Assembly (NCBI GenBank): GCA_018242685.1
Contig: JAFEBM010000027.1
Location: 62,001-126,000, forward strand
Direction of reading: 5' to 3'
DNA length: 64,000 nucleotides
From: Nitrospira sp.
GTDB taxonomy: Bacteria; Nitrospirota; Nitrospiria; Nitrospirales; Nitrospiraceae
Below are positions 36,501-46,188 of the stretch, in pieces (the first letter of the stretch is position 1; each line of letters begins with the position of its first letter). Under the pieces are notes generated by a model that was not told the DNA's origin, ran no database searches, and worked only from the letters and a program-made list of their open reading frames with translations. The position numbers and the translations under genes are program-made.

Positions 36501-37215
36501 TCACCATTGTGAGGGTGTGGGGATTTCCCGAGCGTCGGTGGCTACGCAGTAAGAACGACAGTCCCATAGCCGGCGGAAACTTGGGCGCCGTTCCGAACCC
36601 ACCATGGGTTTCGTCGAAATCGTCTGTGAATTGGGCGACGGCTTCCTCCAGCACCGATTCGCTGATGGAAATAGGGGAGGGGAGTTGTTTCGAGCCTTGT
36701 AACCGGGCCGTCAGCTCTTTGGCTTGCTCCTGTACTTCCGATGGTCGTGCGTCCCAATAGTCGGCGATCTTTTTTAGGATATTGCCGAAGCCAGGCCGGC
36801 CCCATCGGTCTTCGGGAGGAAAATACGTGCCTGCAAAAAACGGCTCTTGAGCGGGCGTCAGAAACACCGTCATCGGCCACCCACCCTGACCGTGATTCAT
36901 CGTGACCGTAGCGGCCATGTAGATCTCATCGAGATCAGGCCGTTCTTCCCGATCGACTTTAATACAAATAAACCATCGATTCATGAGCTCCGCAATGGCC
37001 TCGTTTTCAAACGACTCCCGTTCCATGACATGGCACCAGTGACAAGCGGAATAGCCGATCGAAAGCAAGATGGGGCGATTCTTGTCTTTGGCAAGCTGCA
37101 AGGCTTCCGGCCCCCAGGGGTACCAGTCGACGGGGTTGTGAGCATGTTGCTGCAGGTAAGGGCTCGTTTCATGAATGAGTCGATTGGGAGTTCGTTTCTC
37201 AGGAGCGGATGACAT
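33544..37215 (-). CDS. DUF255 thioredoxin-fold/YyaL protein fused to aldo-keto reductase
   Basis: A 1223-residue fusion. Residues about 10-170 are the DUF255 domain: [29 protein letters not shown] (Cys58 and Cys61) and [13 protein letters not shown]. Residues about 200-690 form the YyaL/Spermatogenesis-associated-20-type (alpha/alpha) barrel. From about 735 an aldo-keto reductase follows: [37 protein letters not shown] and [10 protein letters not shown] hold the Asp, Tyr, Lys and His positions. YyaL proteins stand alone elsewhere, so the fusion is unusual. No signal peptide; probably cytoplasmic. Substrate unknown. Confidence 0.85.
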   Translation of the reverse strand: MSSAPEKRTPNRLIHETSPYLQQHAHNPVDWYPWGPEALQLAKDKNRPILLSIGYSACHWCHVMERESFENEAIAELMNRWFICIKVDREERPDLDEIYMAATVTMNHGQGGWPMTVFLTPAQEPFFAGTYFPPEDRWGRPGFGNILKKIADYWDARPSEVQEQAKELTARLQGSKQLPSPISISESVLEEAVAQFTDDFDETHGGFGTAPKFPPAMGLSFLLRSHRRSGNPHTLTMVTKTLDMMAAGGIYDHIGGGFARYSTDARWLAPHFEKMLYDNALLARVYVEAYQVTQKPLYRQVATEVLDYVRREMTGPEGGFYSSTDADSEGVEGKFFVWTPTEVRNVLKNDEDARRFCALYDITESGNWEHTSIPNRLHPLEDVARQLNVTTDELMEIASRAKPLLYEARRHRIPPGLDDKVITAWNGMMLSAMAEAARVFGNAAYLKSAQRAADFLLRNHAKPDGRLLRTSRGDRAHLDGYLEDYAYLAEGLLDLYEAGSAESYLQAAGRLAEYLISDFMDHEQGGFFTTAQHHESLILRHREGMDGAVPSANAVAASALARLSFHFDREDWRRAAVAATRAYGRQMTRYPRAFAKSLAVIDFLTEGPVELAFVGDKSQDDVRALREAVARCYLPNRIVATGSPGQPSSLPLLQDRPAVSGKPTLYICRHYTCRQPITDPRSVEEALRADQSASTDRGGEARLLQGASLSGSATVLGTAAYASQVMARDGEAGAQGFTVLGTTGLTTTRLGFGTYRVDTQNPEYREALKMALRGSCNLIDTSTNYTDGDSERLVGSVLAELVTSGEIRRNELVVISKIGYIQGQNLKLAEAKEKSGRPYPELVKYGDGIWHCIHPEFLADQLTLSLDRLGLATLDISLLHNPEYFFLDAAQRGNTDLEKLRTDFYARLERAFIYFETQVSAGRLQFYGVSSNTVTSAADNPDATSLARMMQAAETAARSAGASAHHFRVLQCPMNLFEAGAGSTANTGQSQTVLEYARRNNIAVLVNRPLNAMVTPNRMLRLADLPLEAPPIDIDHYLSKVGALEQEYRTSLAPNIPSSGTERAPAEYFNWSAELDRIRRQIQGLEHWEQLEHQMIAPHINHILQLLSHQLSGDVAEQWERWRQRYIPELLTLLRGFRREATLMSQAQTEQIARTITPLLPTSHRTASLSQKMLWLLMSTPGVTCVLNGMRAPKYVEDSSAVLKWKPITDTRPIYEAAMTLPR

Positions 37216-37353
37216 GGGGTCAACCTAGCATCGCGACGAGAACAGCGTCAACGGAGTCGAGGGGGAAAGCGCGATCTGTGTCCGGACTCCTATTCGGTTG
37301 GTTCTTCTGGCTATGGTGATACGTTATGATAGTCTAGACGAGGAAGGAGACGA

Positions 37354-38805
37354 ATGAGACGAACGAGAGACATCGGTCCCTACTCCAATTACCGGTTGAC
37401 TGTTCGACTGGAACTCGCGAATAAGCCCGGCATTTTTGCCAAAGTGGCGGCGCTATTGGCGGAAGAACAGGCCAATCTCGGCGCCGTCGATCTCGTGTCG
37501 GCGACGAAGACGCGCATGATTCGGGACATCACCTTCGACGTTCAGAACGAGGAGCACGGCGAAAAAGTGCTCGCTCGTCTGGACGAGTTGCCGGACGTCA
37601 TTGTGCTCTCGGCATCCGATCGAATTTTCCTCCTCCACCTTGGAGGCAAAATTCGGGTGGGGAGCAAGTTCCCGATCAGTACCAGAAATGTGCTCTCCAT
37701 GGTGTATACCCCTGGAGTTGGTCGTGTTTCTCAAGCAATCGCGAAGGATAAGTCGAAAGTCTTCACCTTTACGAGCAAGAGCAACAGCGTCGCGGTCGTC
37801 TCGGACGGGTCGGCAGTGTTGGGGCTGGGCAATCTCGGTCCGGAGGCGGCTCTTCCTGTCATGGAAGGCAAAGTGATGCTCTTTAAAGAGCTGGCGAATA
37901 TCGATGCCTGGCCGATCTGTGTGAATACGCAAGAGCCGGATGAAATCGTGCGGATCGTCCAAGGGATTGCGCCAGGATTCGGAGGCGTCAATTTGGAAGA
38001 TATCAGCGCGCCACGTTGCTTTGAGATCGAGAAAAAACTTAAACAATCGCTTGATATTCCCGTGATGCATGACGACCAGCATGGCACGGCCGTCGTCCTC
38101 TTGGCAGCCTTGACGAATGCGCTAAGGGTGACGGGCAAACAGCTGGAACAGGTTCGGATTGTCGTCAATGGCCTCGGCGCCGCGGGCACGGCGTGCTGTC
38201 GAATTTTGTTGGCAGCCGGCGCGACACATGTGTTGGGATGCGACAAGGAAGGCATCATCCTGTACGGGGAAGCCGAGCAACTGCGAGCCTGCCGAACCGA
38301 TCTTCGCGCCTGTTTCACGCGCGACAGTCCGAAAGGAACGTTGCGTGATGCGCTGAAAGGCGCCGATGTATTTATCGGTCTCTCTGTCGGCAATCTGGTG
38401 ACTGCCGACGCTCTCGATCTGATGGCTCCGGACCGAATTGTCTTTGCGTTGGCCAACCCTGATCCCGAGGTTTCCCCGGAACTGGGGACCGCTCATTCTA
38501 CGATCTTTGCGACCGGGCGGTCGGATTATCCGAATCAGATCAACAATGCGCTCGCGTTTCCCGGGATTTTTCGGGGTGCGCTCGATGTTCAGGCCGGCGA
38601 GATCAACGAGGCCATGAAGCTGGCCGCAGCACAGGCCATCGCTCATGTGATTCCGGAGCATACGCTCAGCGAGGACTACATCATCCCCAGCGTGTTCGAC
38701 AAGGAAGTGGTCCCGCGTGTCGCGCGGGCAGTCGCTGCCGCTGCGCGCGCCAGCGGAGTGGCCAGAAGACGGGCCAAGCCGGACGATCCCTCCACTTTTG
38801 AGTAA
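37354..38805 (+). CDS. NAD-dependent malic enzyme with N-terminal ACT domain
   Basis: A 483-residue protein. Residues about 15-95 are an ACT domain (YRLTVRLELANKPGIFAKVA), an amino-acid-binding regulatory module. The malic domain follows: MVYTPGVGRVSQAIAKD and IPVMHDDQHGTAVVLLAA, then an NAD-binding domain, VVNGLGAAGTACCRILLA. It converts malate to pyruvate and CO2, giving NADH. The bacterial short type normally lacks ACT or carries it at the N-terminus, as here. AGGAAGGAGACGA precedes the ATG. Confidence 0.88.
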   Translation: MRRTRDIGPYSNYRLTVRLELANKPGIFAKVAALLAEEQANLGAVDLVSATKTRMIRDITFDVQNEEHGEKVLARLDELPDVIVLSASDRIFLLHLGGKIRVGSKFPISTRNVLSMVYTPGVGRVSQAIAKDKSKVFTFTSKSNSVAVVSDGSAVLGLGNLGPEAALPVMEGKVMLFKELANIDAWPICVNTQEPDEIVRIVQGIAPGFGGVNLEDISAPRCFEIEKKLKQSLDIPVMHDDQHGTAVVLLAALTNALRVTGKQLEQVRIVVNGLGAAGTACCRILLAAGATHVLGCDKEGIILYGEAEQLRACRTDLRACFTRDSPKGTLRDALKGADVFIGLSVGNLVTADALDLMAPDRIVFALANPDPEVSPELGTAHSTIFATGRSDYPNQINNALAFPGIFRGALDVQAGEINEAMKLAAAQAIAHVIPEHTLSEDYIIPSVFDKEVVPRVARAVAAAARASGVARRRAKPDDPSTFE

Positions 38806-38906
38806 TCGCCACAAGGCTCCAATGGGGAATAAACCGTCTGGTGCAGCCTTCAAGCTGCCGCCGTGGCTGTGGTACAATGCGCTCTTCTTGGAAGTCCGAG
38901 GGAGCC

Positions 38907-39536
38907 ATGCCGTTCTCGACTGCGAAATTTCTGAAATTCCGAAGCGGGATGCAGACGCGTATCGGTTCACTGCGTGCAAAGACGGAAGACAGCCTGGAAT
39001 GTGCCGTCGAGACGATGATGGAAGAACGAGTCGACGGGTTCTTCCTGGTGGAACAGGGACTCGAGGAAGTCATCAAGTCCCTCGTCGAAATCGAGGAAGA
39101 ATTGGAGGCGATTCGAGATCTAACCGGGGCTATGCGTTTGGAGTCCCGGCTGGAGTTCGTCGAAGAGCGCTGGGACGAATTCGACAGCGAAATTCGCGAA
39201 CGTCCCCGACGGCGCCGCAAACGAGTCAGTCTTGCCGATATGCTCAAAGCCGCCGGCGGAACCGGACAGCCGTCGGAGAATCCCCGTGCCGTGAATAACG
39301 CGGTGGATGCCTATGCGATCATGGGTGTGGAGTTCGGCAGCTCTCTCGCCGATGTCACTGCCTCGTTCCGAACCAAGGCGAAACAACTCCATCCTGATGC
39401 GAACAACGGCGATCGCACCTCCGAACCGGAACTCCGTAGCATGTTGGAAGCCTATCAGTTTCTGAAGGAATACCTCAGCCTCAGCAATACGGAACCCATG
39501 TCTCCTCCGGATCGTCCCTTCAACCCATCCGAATGA
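38907..39536 (+). CDS. J-domain protein
   Basis: A 209-residue protein. A helical N-terminal part (VEIEEELEAIRDLTGAMRLE) is followed by a basic stretch (RERPRRRRKRVSLADM) and a C-terminal J domain: AYAIMGVEFGSSLADVTASF and KQLHPDANNGD, with the HPD motif intact. J domains stimulate the ATPase of Hsp70. The position of J at the C-terminus is unlike DnaJ. ATG 38907 (MPFSTAKF) follows GAGGGAGCC. Upstream frame in the same phase lacks similarity. Confidence 0.75.
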   Translation: MPFSTAKFLKFRSGMQTRIGSLRAKTEDSLECAVETMMEERVDGFFLVEQGLEEVIKSLVEIEEELEAIRDLTGAMRLESRLEFVEERWDEFDSEIRERPRRRRKRVSLADMLKAAGGTGQPSENPRAVNNAVDAYAIMGVEFGSSLADVTASFRTKAKQLHPDANNGDRTSEPELRSMLEAYQFLKEYLSLSNTEPMSPPDRPFNPSE

Positions 39537-39549
39537 TGCACCGGTGACG

Positions 39550-40770
39550 ATGCCCATCCCACAACAATACATCACGAGTGCAACCGCACTCAGCGAATTG
39601 TGTGAGCGCCTGCGGGACAGCCCGCGCCTGGCACTCGACACGGAATTCGTGGGTGAGGAGAGTTTCGTGCCGAAGCTCGAACTCATTCAAGTCGCCACAG
39701 AACGCACTGCGGCCATTATCGATTTTCCGGCCGTTCTGTCAGGGGGAGCCATCGATGGGTTCTGGGAGATTGTCTGTGATTCGAGGATTCAGAAGGTCGT
39801 GCATGCAGGACGTCAAGATCTGGACCTCTTCGCAGTCCATGCCGGGCGAATCCCAAAGCCATTCTTCGACACCCAGATCGCCGCAGCGATGGTCGGCCTG
39901 GGTCCTCAGATTGCCTATGCCAACCTTGTTCAACGGGTGCATGGGAGGAGGCTGGATAAGGCGCATACCTTTACGAATTGGAGCGCCCGCCCGCTGTCCC
40001 AAGATCAGTTGGCCTATGCGCTGGAGGACGTAACCTTTCTCTTGGCGATTCACGATCACCTCCACATCCGGTTATCGGACTTGGGGAGGCTCCAATGGGC
40101 GGACGAAGAGTTTTCTCGCCTTGAAAGTGTCGTGGGCGAGACTCGTCGAGAACCTCAAGAACGTTACCAACGTATACGAGGATGGGATCAATTGAAGCCG
40201 AAATCGGCTGCGGTCCTTCGGGAACTGACAGCCTGGCGCGAAGGGGAAGCGAAACGAAGGAATGTGCCTCGCGGACGGGTCGTCCGAGACGAAGTGTTGC
40301 TTCAACTCGCGCGACATCCTCCACGACAGCAGGATGAGTTGCGCAAAGTCAGAGGTCTCCATGCTTCAGAAATCGACCGCAATGGAGAGTCGATGCTTGC
40401 CGTGATTCAAACGGCGCTTGCGCTTCCCCCCTCGGCTTGGCCTACGCTCGCCAAAGAGCGAAAGCCTGAGCCGGAATCGAACGGACTTGTGGAGCTGCTT
40501 CAGGCGATTGTCAAGGCTTGTGCCCTGGAAAAAGAGATTGCGCCGACCCTCTTGGCGACCACGGCCGACCTTCAGGAATTAGTCGATGTCAAAACGAATC
40601 GATCGACGCTGGATCTCCCGCTCCTGAAGGGTTGGAGACGAATCTTGGTGGGTGAGCTGCTGCTTGACGCGCTGGACGGGAAGGTCGCCTTTACCGTTGA
40701 TCAACAGACCAGGACGATTCGGTGGTCGCTGTCCGAACGGACCACCGATCGAGCGACTCGGCATATCTGA
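39550..40770 (+). CDS. rnd: Ribonuclease D-like 3'-5' exonuclease
   Basis: A 406-residue protein. DEDD motifs: Exo I RLALDTEFVGEESFVPKLEL (Asp30, Glu32), Exo II KVVHAGRQDLDLF, Exo III YALEDVTFLLAIHDHL. An HRDC domain (PKSAAVLRELTAWREGEAKR) follows at about 220-300, and a C-terminal helical region. RNase D trims tRNA and other RNA 3' ends. GTG 39544 is a possible longer start by two codons. Confidence 0.85.
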   Translation: MPIPQQYITSATALSELCERLRDSPRLALDTEFVGEESFVPKLELIQVATERTAAIIDFPAVLSGGAIDGFWEIVCDSRIQKVVHAGRQDLDLFAVHAGRIPKPFFDTQIAAAMVGLGPQIAYANLVQRVHGRRLDKAHTFTNWSARPLSQDQLAYALEDVTFLLAIHDHLHIRLSDLGRLQWADEEFSRLESVVGETRREPQERYQRIRGWDQLKPKSAAVLRELTAWREGEAKRRNVPRGRVVRDEVLLQLARHPPRQQDELRKVRGLHASEIDRNGESMLAVIQTALALPPSAWPTLAKERKPEPESNGLVELLQAIVKACALEKEIAPTLLATTADLQELVDVKTNRSTLDLPLLKGWRRILVGELLLDALDGKVAFTVDQQTRTIRWSLSERTTDRATRHI

Positions 40771-40820
40771 TCTGAGATTTTTGATTCTATCGTGCGTGAA
40801 TCAGTTGAGAAGTCTGCTAT

Positions 40821-41171
40821 CTACAAAAGCTTCTTGATCGAGTCCGCCGGTCGCGCCAGCATCGCCTGATCGCCTTTCTCCACGATGGGCCGTTGAATAA
40901 GGTCGGGATGTTTCACCATCAGGTCGAGGAGCTCGTCGTCGGTGAGCTGTTTCTTCGCCAGGCCGAGCTCGTGGTACAGATCTTCTTTGGTTCGGAGCAC
41001 GTCTTTGGGAGAGAGGCCGGCCTTCTTCAAGAGCGTTTTAAGCTGTGTTTTGGTAAACGAGCGCTCGTAATAGTTGATGGCTGTAAAAGGCGTCCCGCTC
41101 TCCTTGAGCAGTTGTACGGCTTGTCGGCATGTCGTGCAGGTCGGTTTGTGATAGATGGTGATATCGGCCAT
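40821..41171 (-). CDS. ArsC/Spx-family arsenate-reductase-like protein
   Basis: A 116-residue thioredoxin-fold protein. MADITIYHKPTCTTCRQAVQ has Cys12 and Cys15; RPIVEKGDQAMLARP is the C-terminal substrate-binding Arg region. The CxxC at the active site is closer to Spx/YffB-like members than to the single-Cys ArsC, so it may be a glutathione-linked reductase or a redox regulator. No arsenic-resistance genes are nearby. Confidence 0.75.
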   Translation of the reverse strand: MADITIYHKPTCTTCRQAVQLLKESGTPFTAINYYERSFTKTQLKTLLKKAGLSPKDVLRTKEDLYHELGLAKKQLTDDELLDLMVKHPDLIQRPIVEKGDQAMLARPADSIKKLL

Positions 41172-41259
41172 GGTGACTCCTTGGTGAAAGACTCGTCTTG
41201 ACGATTTTTTTCAGCCTGTGTTAGATCCCAACCAGTGATATGTTGGAAACAGGATCGTG

Positions 41260-41628
41260 ATGCCGTGGATTGGAACAAGCTCCGCCGGCCAGTTTGCCTG
41301 CGCCGATGCCTCTCAACGAACGTTGAAGGATCTCCGTATCAAACGTAAGGGCCAACCGGTCTTTGTCCTCGGGCATGTGCTCGCTCGCAAAGGAGAAGAA
41401 GCGACCTTTGAAGCCTTCAACGACCGACTGGCGGTCGTGAAGTTCAGCGATGAGGGACTCGTGGGCTATGATCCTCGTGAACTCCTTCTTCCCACTGAAA
41501 TCGACGGGCATGGCGTTCCGTATTTTGAGATTCGACCATGTCGATCCTGTGAGGCGCTCTTTCCTCTTACCCTGGAGGAACGTGAGTCCGACCATGAGCC
41601 TGAACAGTGTCCGGATTGTATTGCCTGA
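41260..41628 (+). CDS. Unrecognised protein with paired-Cys C-terminus
   Basis: A 122-residue protein. C-terminal CRSCEALFPLTLEERESD and CPDCIA give two CxxC pairs that may bind zinc. The body (VFVLGHVLARKGEEATFEAF) looks soluble. Divergent from the ArsC-like gene at 41171, about 90 bases apart. I know no family for it. Confidence 0.5.
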   Translation: MPWIGTSSAGQFACADASQRTLKDLRIKRKGQPVFVLGHVLARKGEEATFEAFNDRLAVVKFSDEGLVGYDPRELLLPTEIDGHGVPYFEIRPCRSCEALFPLTLEERESDHEPEQCPDCIA

Positions 41629-41639
41629 TCAGCTCGATG

Positions 41640-42032
41640 TTAGTCGATGAATGGAGCCACCTCCAAGGCTTTTTTCAGCAGGCAATCTCCCGCAACCCCC
41701 TGCAACACCATCGGTAACATGGCTGCGTCGATGGCGCGTATCGAGTGTATCCGGAATCCTTCTGAGGACTTTTGCCCTTCGAGCTTGAGTGCGTGGCAGA
41801 TTTCCAATTGCTTCCAGATCAAATTCGACAGGATTTGATCTGAGGCCAGAAGATTCATGTCGCTGACCGATCCATCGATCGCCACTTTCGCTGGAACCTG
41901 TGTTCTGTCCTTTGGAAGTTCGGTGACGACGGCAAATGCGATCACATCCTCGTCTGCTACGGCTGAGGAACTGTTCACCACGCTCACCATCACGAGGCAA
42001 AAGCCGCACATGAGGATGGCTGTTCGTCTCAT
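41640..42032 (-). CDS. Secreted protein of unknown function
   Basis: A 130-residue protein starting MRRTAILMCGFCLVMVSVVN, a signal peptide with a likely cut after AVADE. The mature part (ELPKDRTQVPAKVAIDGSVS) shows no recognised domain. It lies convergent with the 41260 gene, 11 bases apart, and in opposite direction to citrate synthase. Function unknown. Confidence 0.5.
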   Translation of the reverse strand: MRRTAILMCGFCLVMVSVVNSSSAVADEDVIAFAVVTELPKDRTQVPAKVAIDGSVSDMNLLASDQILSNLIWKQLEICHALKLEGQKSSEGFRIHSIRAIDAAMLPMVLQGVAGDCLLKKALEVAPFID

Positions 42033-42176
42033 TCACGTTCCTGATCGATGTGTCGATATCCTCTAACTCAGTAACATTCAGTATGCCAAGCACGATTTTC
42101 CATTGCAAGAATGACGCGCCGCCATGGTAGGGTAATGAGAAGCGCAAGAAAATCTCGTACCATTTTGAGGTGAATC

Positions 42177-43310
42177 ATGCCCCATGATTTTATGCCGGGA
42201 TTAGCTGGCGTGCCTGCTGCTACCTCGTCGATCAGCGATGTCGATGGACAACGTGGCGTGCTGGAATACCGCGGCATTCGAGTCGAAACACTCTGTTCGG
42301 ATTCATCGTATCTGGAAACGGCGTATCTTCTTCTTTTCGGACATCTTCCTTCGACGACTGAATTCCAACGGTGGGTCAGCGACATCACCCATCATCGCCG
42401 CATCAAGTTTCGCATCATCGATTTGCTGAAGTGCCTACCCGAGTCGGGTCATCCCATGGATGCGCTTCAGGCGGCAGTGGCGGCACTGGGCATGTTTTAT
42501 CCGGGCCGCAATGTCAAGGACGTCGAGAATAATTATTGGAGCGCGGTGCGACTCGTCGCCAAATTGCCGACGATTGTCGCGGCCTGGGCGAGGCTGCGCC
42601 ATGGCGATGATCCGATCGTACCGCGCGACGACCTCGAGTTCAGCGAAAACTTCTTCTACATGCTGACGGAGTCCGTGGCGCCGCCGGTGTGGGCTGAAAT
42701 CTTCGACGATTGCCTGATCCTCCATGCCGAACACACCATGAACGCGTCCACGTTTACGGGACTGGTCACGGCGTCGACCCTGGCCGATCCCTATACGGTT
42801 GTGGCGTCGTCGATCGGCGCGCTGAAAGGTCCCCTGCACGGGGGCGCAAACGAGGAAGTGGTGGTGATGCTCCGAGCGATAGGCGCTCCGGATAAGGCGA
42901 GACCGTTCGTCGAGCGTGCCTTGCAGAATAAGAAAAAACTGATGGGATTCGGTCACAGGGTCTACAAAGTCAAAGATCCTCGTGCCACGGTGCTTCAGGA
43001 ACTCTGTCGGCGTTTATTTAAAGAGTGTGGAAGCTCACCGCTCTATGAAATCGCATTGGAAGTGGAATCAGTCGCCGGAGAAATACTGAAAGGGAAGGGC
43101 ATCCATCCCAATGTCGACTTCTACTCCGGAATGATTTACGACAAAATGGGCATCGATATCGATCTCTTTACCCCACTGTTTGCCATGTCGCGCGTGTCGG
43201 GCTGGCTGGCCCATTGGCTGGAACAGTTGCGCGAAAATAAGTTGTTCAGGCCCAGCCAGATCTACTCCGGCGAGCATAACCGGCCCTATGTGCCCATCGA
43301 TCAGCGGTAA
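42177..43310 (+). CDS. gltA: Citrate synthase
   Basis: A 377-residue protein with all three catalytic residues: His221 in ALKGPLHGGANEEV, His260 in MGFGHRVYKVKDPRA (family signature) and Asp314 in PNVDFYSGMIY. It joins acetyl-CoA and oxaloacetate to citrate. At 377 residues it is the short type shared with 2-methylcitrate synthases, so that activity cannot be excluded; no prp genes are near. GAGGTGAATC precedes the ATG. Confidence 0.9.
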   Translation: MPHDFMPGLAGVPAATSSISDVDGQRGVLEYRGIRVETLCSDSSYLETAYLLLFGHLPSTTEFQRWVSDITHHRRIKFRIIDLLKCLPESGHPMDALQAAVAALGMFYPGRNVKDVENNYWSAVRLVAKLPTIVAAWARLRHGDDPIVPRDDLEFSENFFYMLTESVAPPVWAEIFDDCLILHAEHTMNASTFTGLVTASTLADPYTVVASSIGALKGPLHGGANEEVVVMLRAIGAPDKARPFVERALQNKKKLMGFGHRVYKVKDPRATVLQELCRRLFKECGSSPLYEIALEVESVAGEILKGKGIHPNVDFYSGMIYDKMGIDIDLFTPLFAMSRVSGWLAHWLEQLRENKLFRPSQIYSGEHNRPYVPIDQR

Positions 43311-43341
43311 TCCTTGTATTTGTCAAGACCTTACCGAGCCC

Positions 43342-43369
43342 TTGACTTCCCTATCGCTCGATTTATCTA
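43342..43369 (+). promoter_or_regulatory. Possible promoter of the Hsp20 gene
   Basis: TTGACT and TATCTA separated by 16 bases, 79 bases ahead of the Hsp20 start. No CIRCE inverted repeat is visible. This is a motif guess only. Confidence 0.3.
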
Positions 43370-43447
43370 AGGACTAGACAGTTGAATCGGCGCAGCGCCA
43401 GGAGGCTCGATCAGACAATCACAAAGGAAGACATGAAGGAGGTCACT

Positions 43448-43897
43448 ATGACACTCGTACGATGGGATCCGTTTCGGGAATTGGAAGAAGTCTCAGATCG
43501 ATTGAACCGCATGTTCGCTCGCCCGGCTGCGGCACGCACCAATGGGAAGGAGACCATGATCGTGGCGGACTGGGCCCCGTCGGTCGATATCAGTGAGACC
43601 GAAGGGGAGTATCAAATCAAGGCCGAGATTCCGGATGTGAAGAAGGAGGATGTAAAGGTCACGGTCGAGGATGGGGTGCTCACCATTCAGGGAGAGCGGA
43701 AGCACGAGAAGGAAGAGAAGGGAAAGAAGTTCCATCGGATCGAGCGATCCTACGGCAGCTTCGTGCGGACCTTCTCGCTGCCTGATGTGATCGACGAGGA
43801 GAAGGTCAAGGCGGAGTTCAAGGATGGGGTGCTCAACCTCCATCTGCCGAAGTCGGAGAAGGCGAAACCAAAGGCCATCGAAGTCAAGGTGGCGTAA
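43448..43897 (+). CDS. Small heat-shock protein, Hsp20 family
   Basis: A 149-residue protein. ATG 43448 is chosen for the strong GAAGGAGGTCACT site and the typical opening MTLVRWDPFRELEEVSDRLN. The alpha-crystallin domain spans about 45-140: WAPSVDISETEGEYQIKAEI, VEDGVLTIQGERKHEKEE and the C-terminal FKDGVLNLHLPK. It holds unfolding proteins in the cytoplasm. A terminator follows 26 bases after the stop. Confidence 0.9.
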   Translation: MTLVRWDPFRELEEVSDRLNRMFARPAAARTNGKETMIVADWAPSVDISETEGEYQIKAEIPDVKKEDVKVTVEDGVLTIQGERKHEKEEKGKKFHRIERSYGSFVRTFSLPDVIDEEKVKAEFKDGVLNLHLPKSEKAKPKAIEVKVA

Positions 43898-43922
43898 GCT
43901 GGTTTCAAAGGTTTCTTAGAAC

Positions 43923-43957
43923 AAAGGCCCGCCTCACCAGGCGGGCCTTTATTTCAA
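43923..43957 (+). terminator. Rho-independent terminator after Hsp20 gene
   Basis: Perfect stem AAAGGCCCGCCT / AGGCGGGCCTTT with a CACC loop followed by ATTTC. The remaining gap to 44348 holds nothing I recognise. Confidence 0.85.
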
Positions 43958-44348
43958 GAGGAAACTGTATTTATATCTTTCGGTAGTAAGGGTTGAGATC
44001 GGTTCGAATTTATGGACCTCCTGTCCTATCGATGGGTTATGTCGGCACACTTATGTCTTCGTGACACAGTATTAATGGTGCAAGCAGTTCCTCTTTAGGC
44101 CTCGAAAAATCAGCCTAACCGTCATATTTCTCATATTTCGGATGTCCCTATTTGTTTCCCTCAGGTCAGGCAAATATTTTGCCTGTTGTAATCGATAATT
44201 CGTTACTTTAGGGTATTGTCTTACACGTAGGAGATCCGTACAGTCAGAAAAATCAGATCTTGTTTCATGCATATCGGTTCCATCGTGAATCCTCAGAAAG
44301 AAGTGAATGCACGATTCAAGATCCGACTCTAGGATTCCGCGAGTCGAT

Positions 44349-44654
44349 ATGAACACCGTATTTCGGCGTAGACTGTCCATCGGTCTCTCGATCGTCCTGC
44401 TGTACTTAAGTGGGGTGGTCGCTGCACAGAGTGCCGAGCATGCGGTCCACCATGCACATCATCAGGCCGCCATGCATGCCGGCCTGCTCTGCTCGTGGCT
44501 CTGCGCCGCAGGGCAGGCGATCGAGGCTTCTGCTGCTGGTTTACAGACCCATCAGAAGCTCTCCATTCCGGCAGATCTTCACACTGTTCAGAGCCCCATT
44601 GAGCATACCGTTCCGATTTCCCCCAGTCGCGGTCCTCCTTCACTCCGCACCTAA
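44349..44654 (+). CDS. Small histidine-rich secreted protein
   Basis: A 101-residue protein with signal peptide MNTVFRRRLSIGLSIVLLYL (cut near AQSAE). The early mature part is His- and Cys-containing (HAVHHAHHQAAMHAG, LLCSWLCAAG), which suggests metal binding. It precedes an outer-membrane protein and CopC, so a copper or metal role is a fair guess. No family recognised. Confidence 0.5.
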   Translation: MNTVFRRRLSIGLSIVLLYLSGVVAAQSAEHAVHHAHHQAAMHAGLLCSWLCAAGQAIEASAAGLQTHQKLSIPADLHTVQSPIEHTVPISPSRGPPSLRT

Positions 44655-44792
44655 TTGCGAAAGCTTCGTGTGACTACACTGGGTTGACTCTCTGCCCATC
44701 GGCGCGGGCGCACTGTGCGGTGCAATCGCGCTGGACTGCTTTTGTAGCTGCCGGACAGAGACCAGCCAAACGAACAAGCGCGGGGGATAAAG

Positions 44793-45776
44793 ATGTACCG
44801 CAATGCGGCGATCGTGCTGATGCTCGTCTGTGCCTGGGCTTGGCCCGTGGAGGTACGAGGACACGGCTTCGCAGGCAAACGCTTGTTTCCTCAGACTATG
44901 TTGTTCGATGACCCGGCGCCGCTTGATGAGTTCAATCTTTTTTTCGGGCAAGCCAAAACGCCTGACGGGCTTACGACCGGTTACGTCTTCGACACGGCCA
45001 AGCGGATTACACCATGGTGGAGTGTGGGATTCAGCCAGGAATTCGACCAGCTCTCTTTTGGTTCCGGCTCCACGAGTGGCTTTCAGAACTGGGCTCCTCA
45101 CACCAAAGGTACGTTTTTAGTCAGTGAACGCCATGAAACCCTGATCTCGTGGGGGTTGGATTGGGACATCGGCGGGATCGGCAGTCACGCGGTCGGGGCC
45201 TCCACGCACTCGACGCTGACGCCGCAATTGTTTTTTGGTAAAGGCTTTGGTGATTTGCCTCGATCGCTTCAGTGGCTTCAGCCCTTCGCCATCACTGGGT
45301 ATGTGGCTCCAAGCTTTCCGCTCCAGCCAAGCCCCGTCCAAACCCTGCAAGCCGGCTTCAGCCTGCAATACAGCCTTCAGTACCTGAACAACTTTGTGCG
45401 GGATTTGGGGTTCCAGGGGTTCTCGAGGACCCTGGTCAGGGGCCTGGTGCCGATTGTTGAAGGCGTGTTCACCAGTTGTCTGAACCAGGGCGGCATAGTT
45501 GGGGGTGCCGGCTGTGAAGTGGTCGGCTTCATCAATCCGGGATTCTTCTGGTTTCTTCCCCATCCCTTTGAGGGCAAAGGGTACGCAATGGGGCAAATCG
45601 GAGTGGAGGCGTCAATCCCAATCACCGCCCTGAGTGGCCAGAGTGTGGGGTTCTCCGTCATGTGGGGCACCTATCTGGACGATCTCTTTCCCACGAGCCT
45701 TGGCGCCCCATTATTTGCTGAACTGTTTACCACGAAGACGAAGTCTACCTACGGTAACCCCATATTTGGTCAATAG
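44793..45776 (+). CDS. Outer-membrane protein of unknown function
   Basis: A 327-residue protein with signal peptide ending EVRGHG. Repeated amphipathic strands (WWSVGFSQEFDQLSFGSGS, LQYSLQYLNNFVRDLG) and many aromatic residues point to a beta-barrel. The stop lies 16 bases ahead of CopC and they probably share a transcript. Proteins of this layout are often found with CopC-like genes; substrate unknown. Confidence 0.6.
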   Translation: MYRNAAIVLMLVCAWAWPVEVRGHGFAGKRLFPQTMLFDDPAPLDEFNLFFGQAKTPDGLTTGYVFDTAKRITPWWSVGFSQEFDQLSFGSGSTSGFQNWAPHTKGTFLVSERHETLISWGLDWDIGGIGSHAVGASTHSTLTPQLFFGKGFGDLPRSLQWLQPFAITGYVAPSFPLQPSPVQTLQAGFSLQYSLQYLNNFVRDLGFQGFSRTLVRGLVPIVEGVFTSCLNQGGIVGGAGCEVVGFINPGFFWFLPHPFEGKGYAMGQIGVEASIPITALSGQSVGFSVMWGTYLDDLFPTSLGAPLFAELFTTKTKSTYGNPIFGQ

Positions 45777-45792
45777 AAAAGGAGGATACATA

Positions 45793-46188
45793 ATGTTGCG
45801 ACCGCTCATCATGCTTGCCATTCTGTTTATCTGGTTGACTCCTCACCCTGTAGGGGCCCATACATTTGTGGACCATGCGGAGCCCCGAGTCGGCCAACGA
45901 GTCGCCACCTCGCCGGCATTTATACGGGTCTGGTTTGATCAGGGGTTGGTCGGAGGCCGAATCCGAATTGAAAACGCTGCGGGGCAAGAAATTGTCAGCA
46001 GCACCAACTGCCTCTCACCCCATGACAAATATTTACTGGAGATTGTGATCCCCCAGCCTCTCCCAGGCGGGGACTATCATGTCTACTATGAGGCTGACGA
46101 CGTTCATACGCATACCACCCCAGGCGATCACTTTTTTTCAGTGGAATCCAGAGGGGCTGCTGCAAACCCCGTGAACTTGACCGAGTAG
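45793..46188 (+). CDS. CopC-domain copper-binding protein
   Basis: A 131-residue periplasmic protein. Start 45793 follows AGGAGGATACATA. Signal cut at VGA/HTF leaves an N-terminal His, the histidine-brace ligand of CopC. Domain motifs HAEPRVGQRVATSPAFIRVW and ADDVHTHTTPGDHFFSVE carry the other His ligands. CopC carries Cu(II) in the periplasm. No CopD is adjacent. Confidence 0.8.
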   Translation: MLRPLIMLAILFIWLTPHPVGAHTFVDHAEPRVGQRVATSPAFIRVWFDQGLVGGRIRIENAAGQEIVSSTNCLSPHDKYLLEIVIPQPLPGGDYHVYYEADDVHTHTTPGDHFFSVESRGAAANPVNLTE

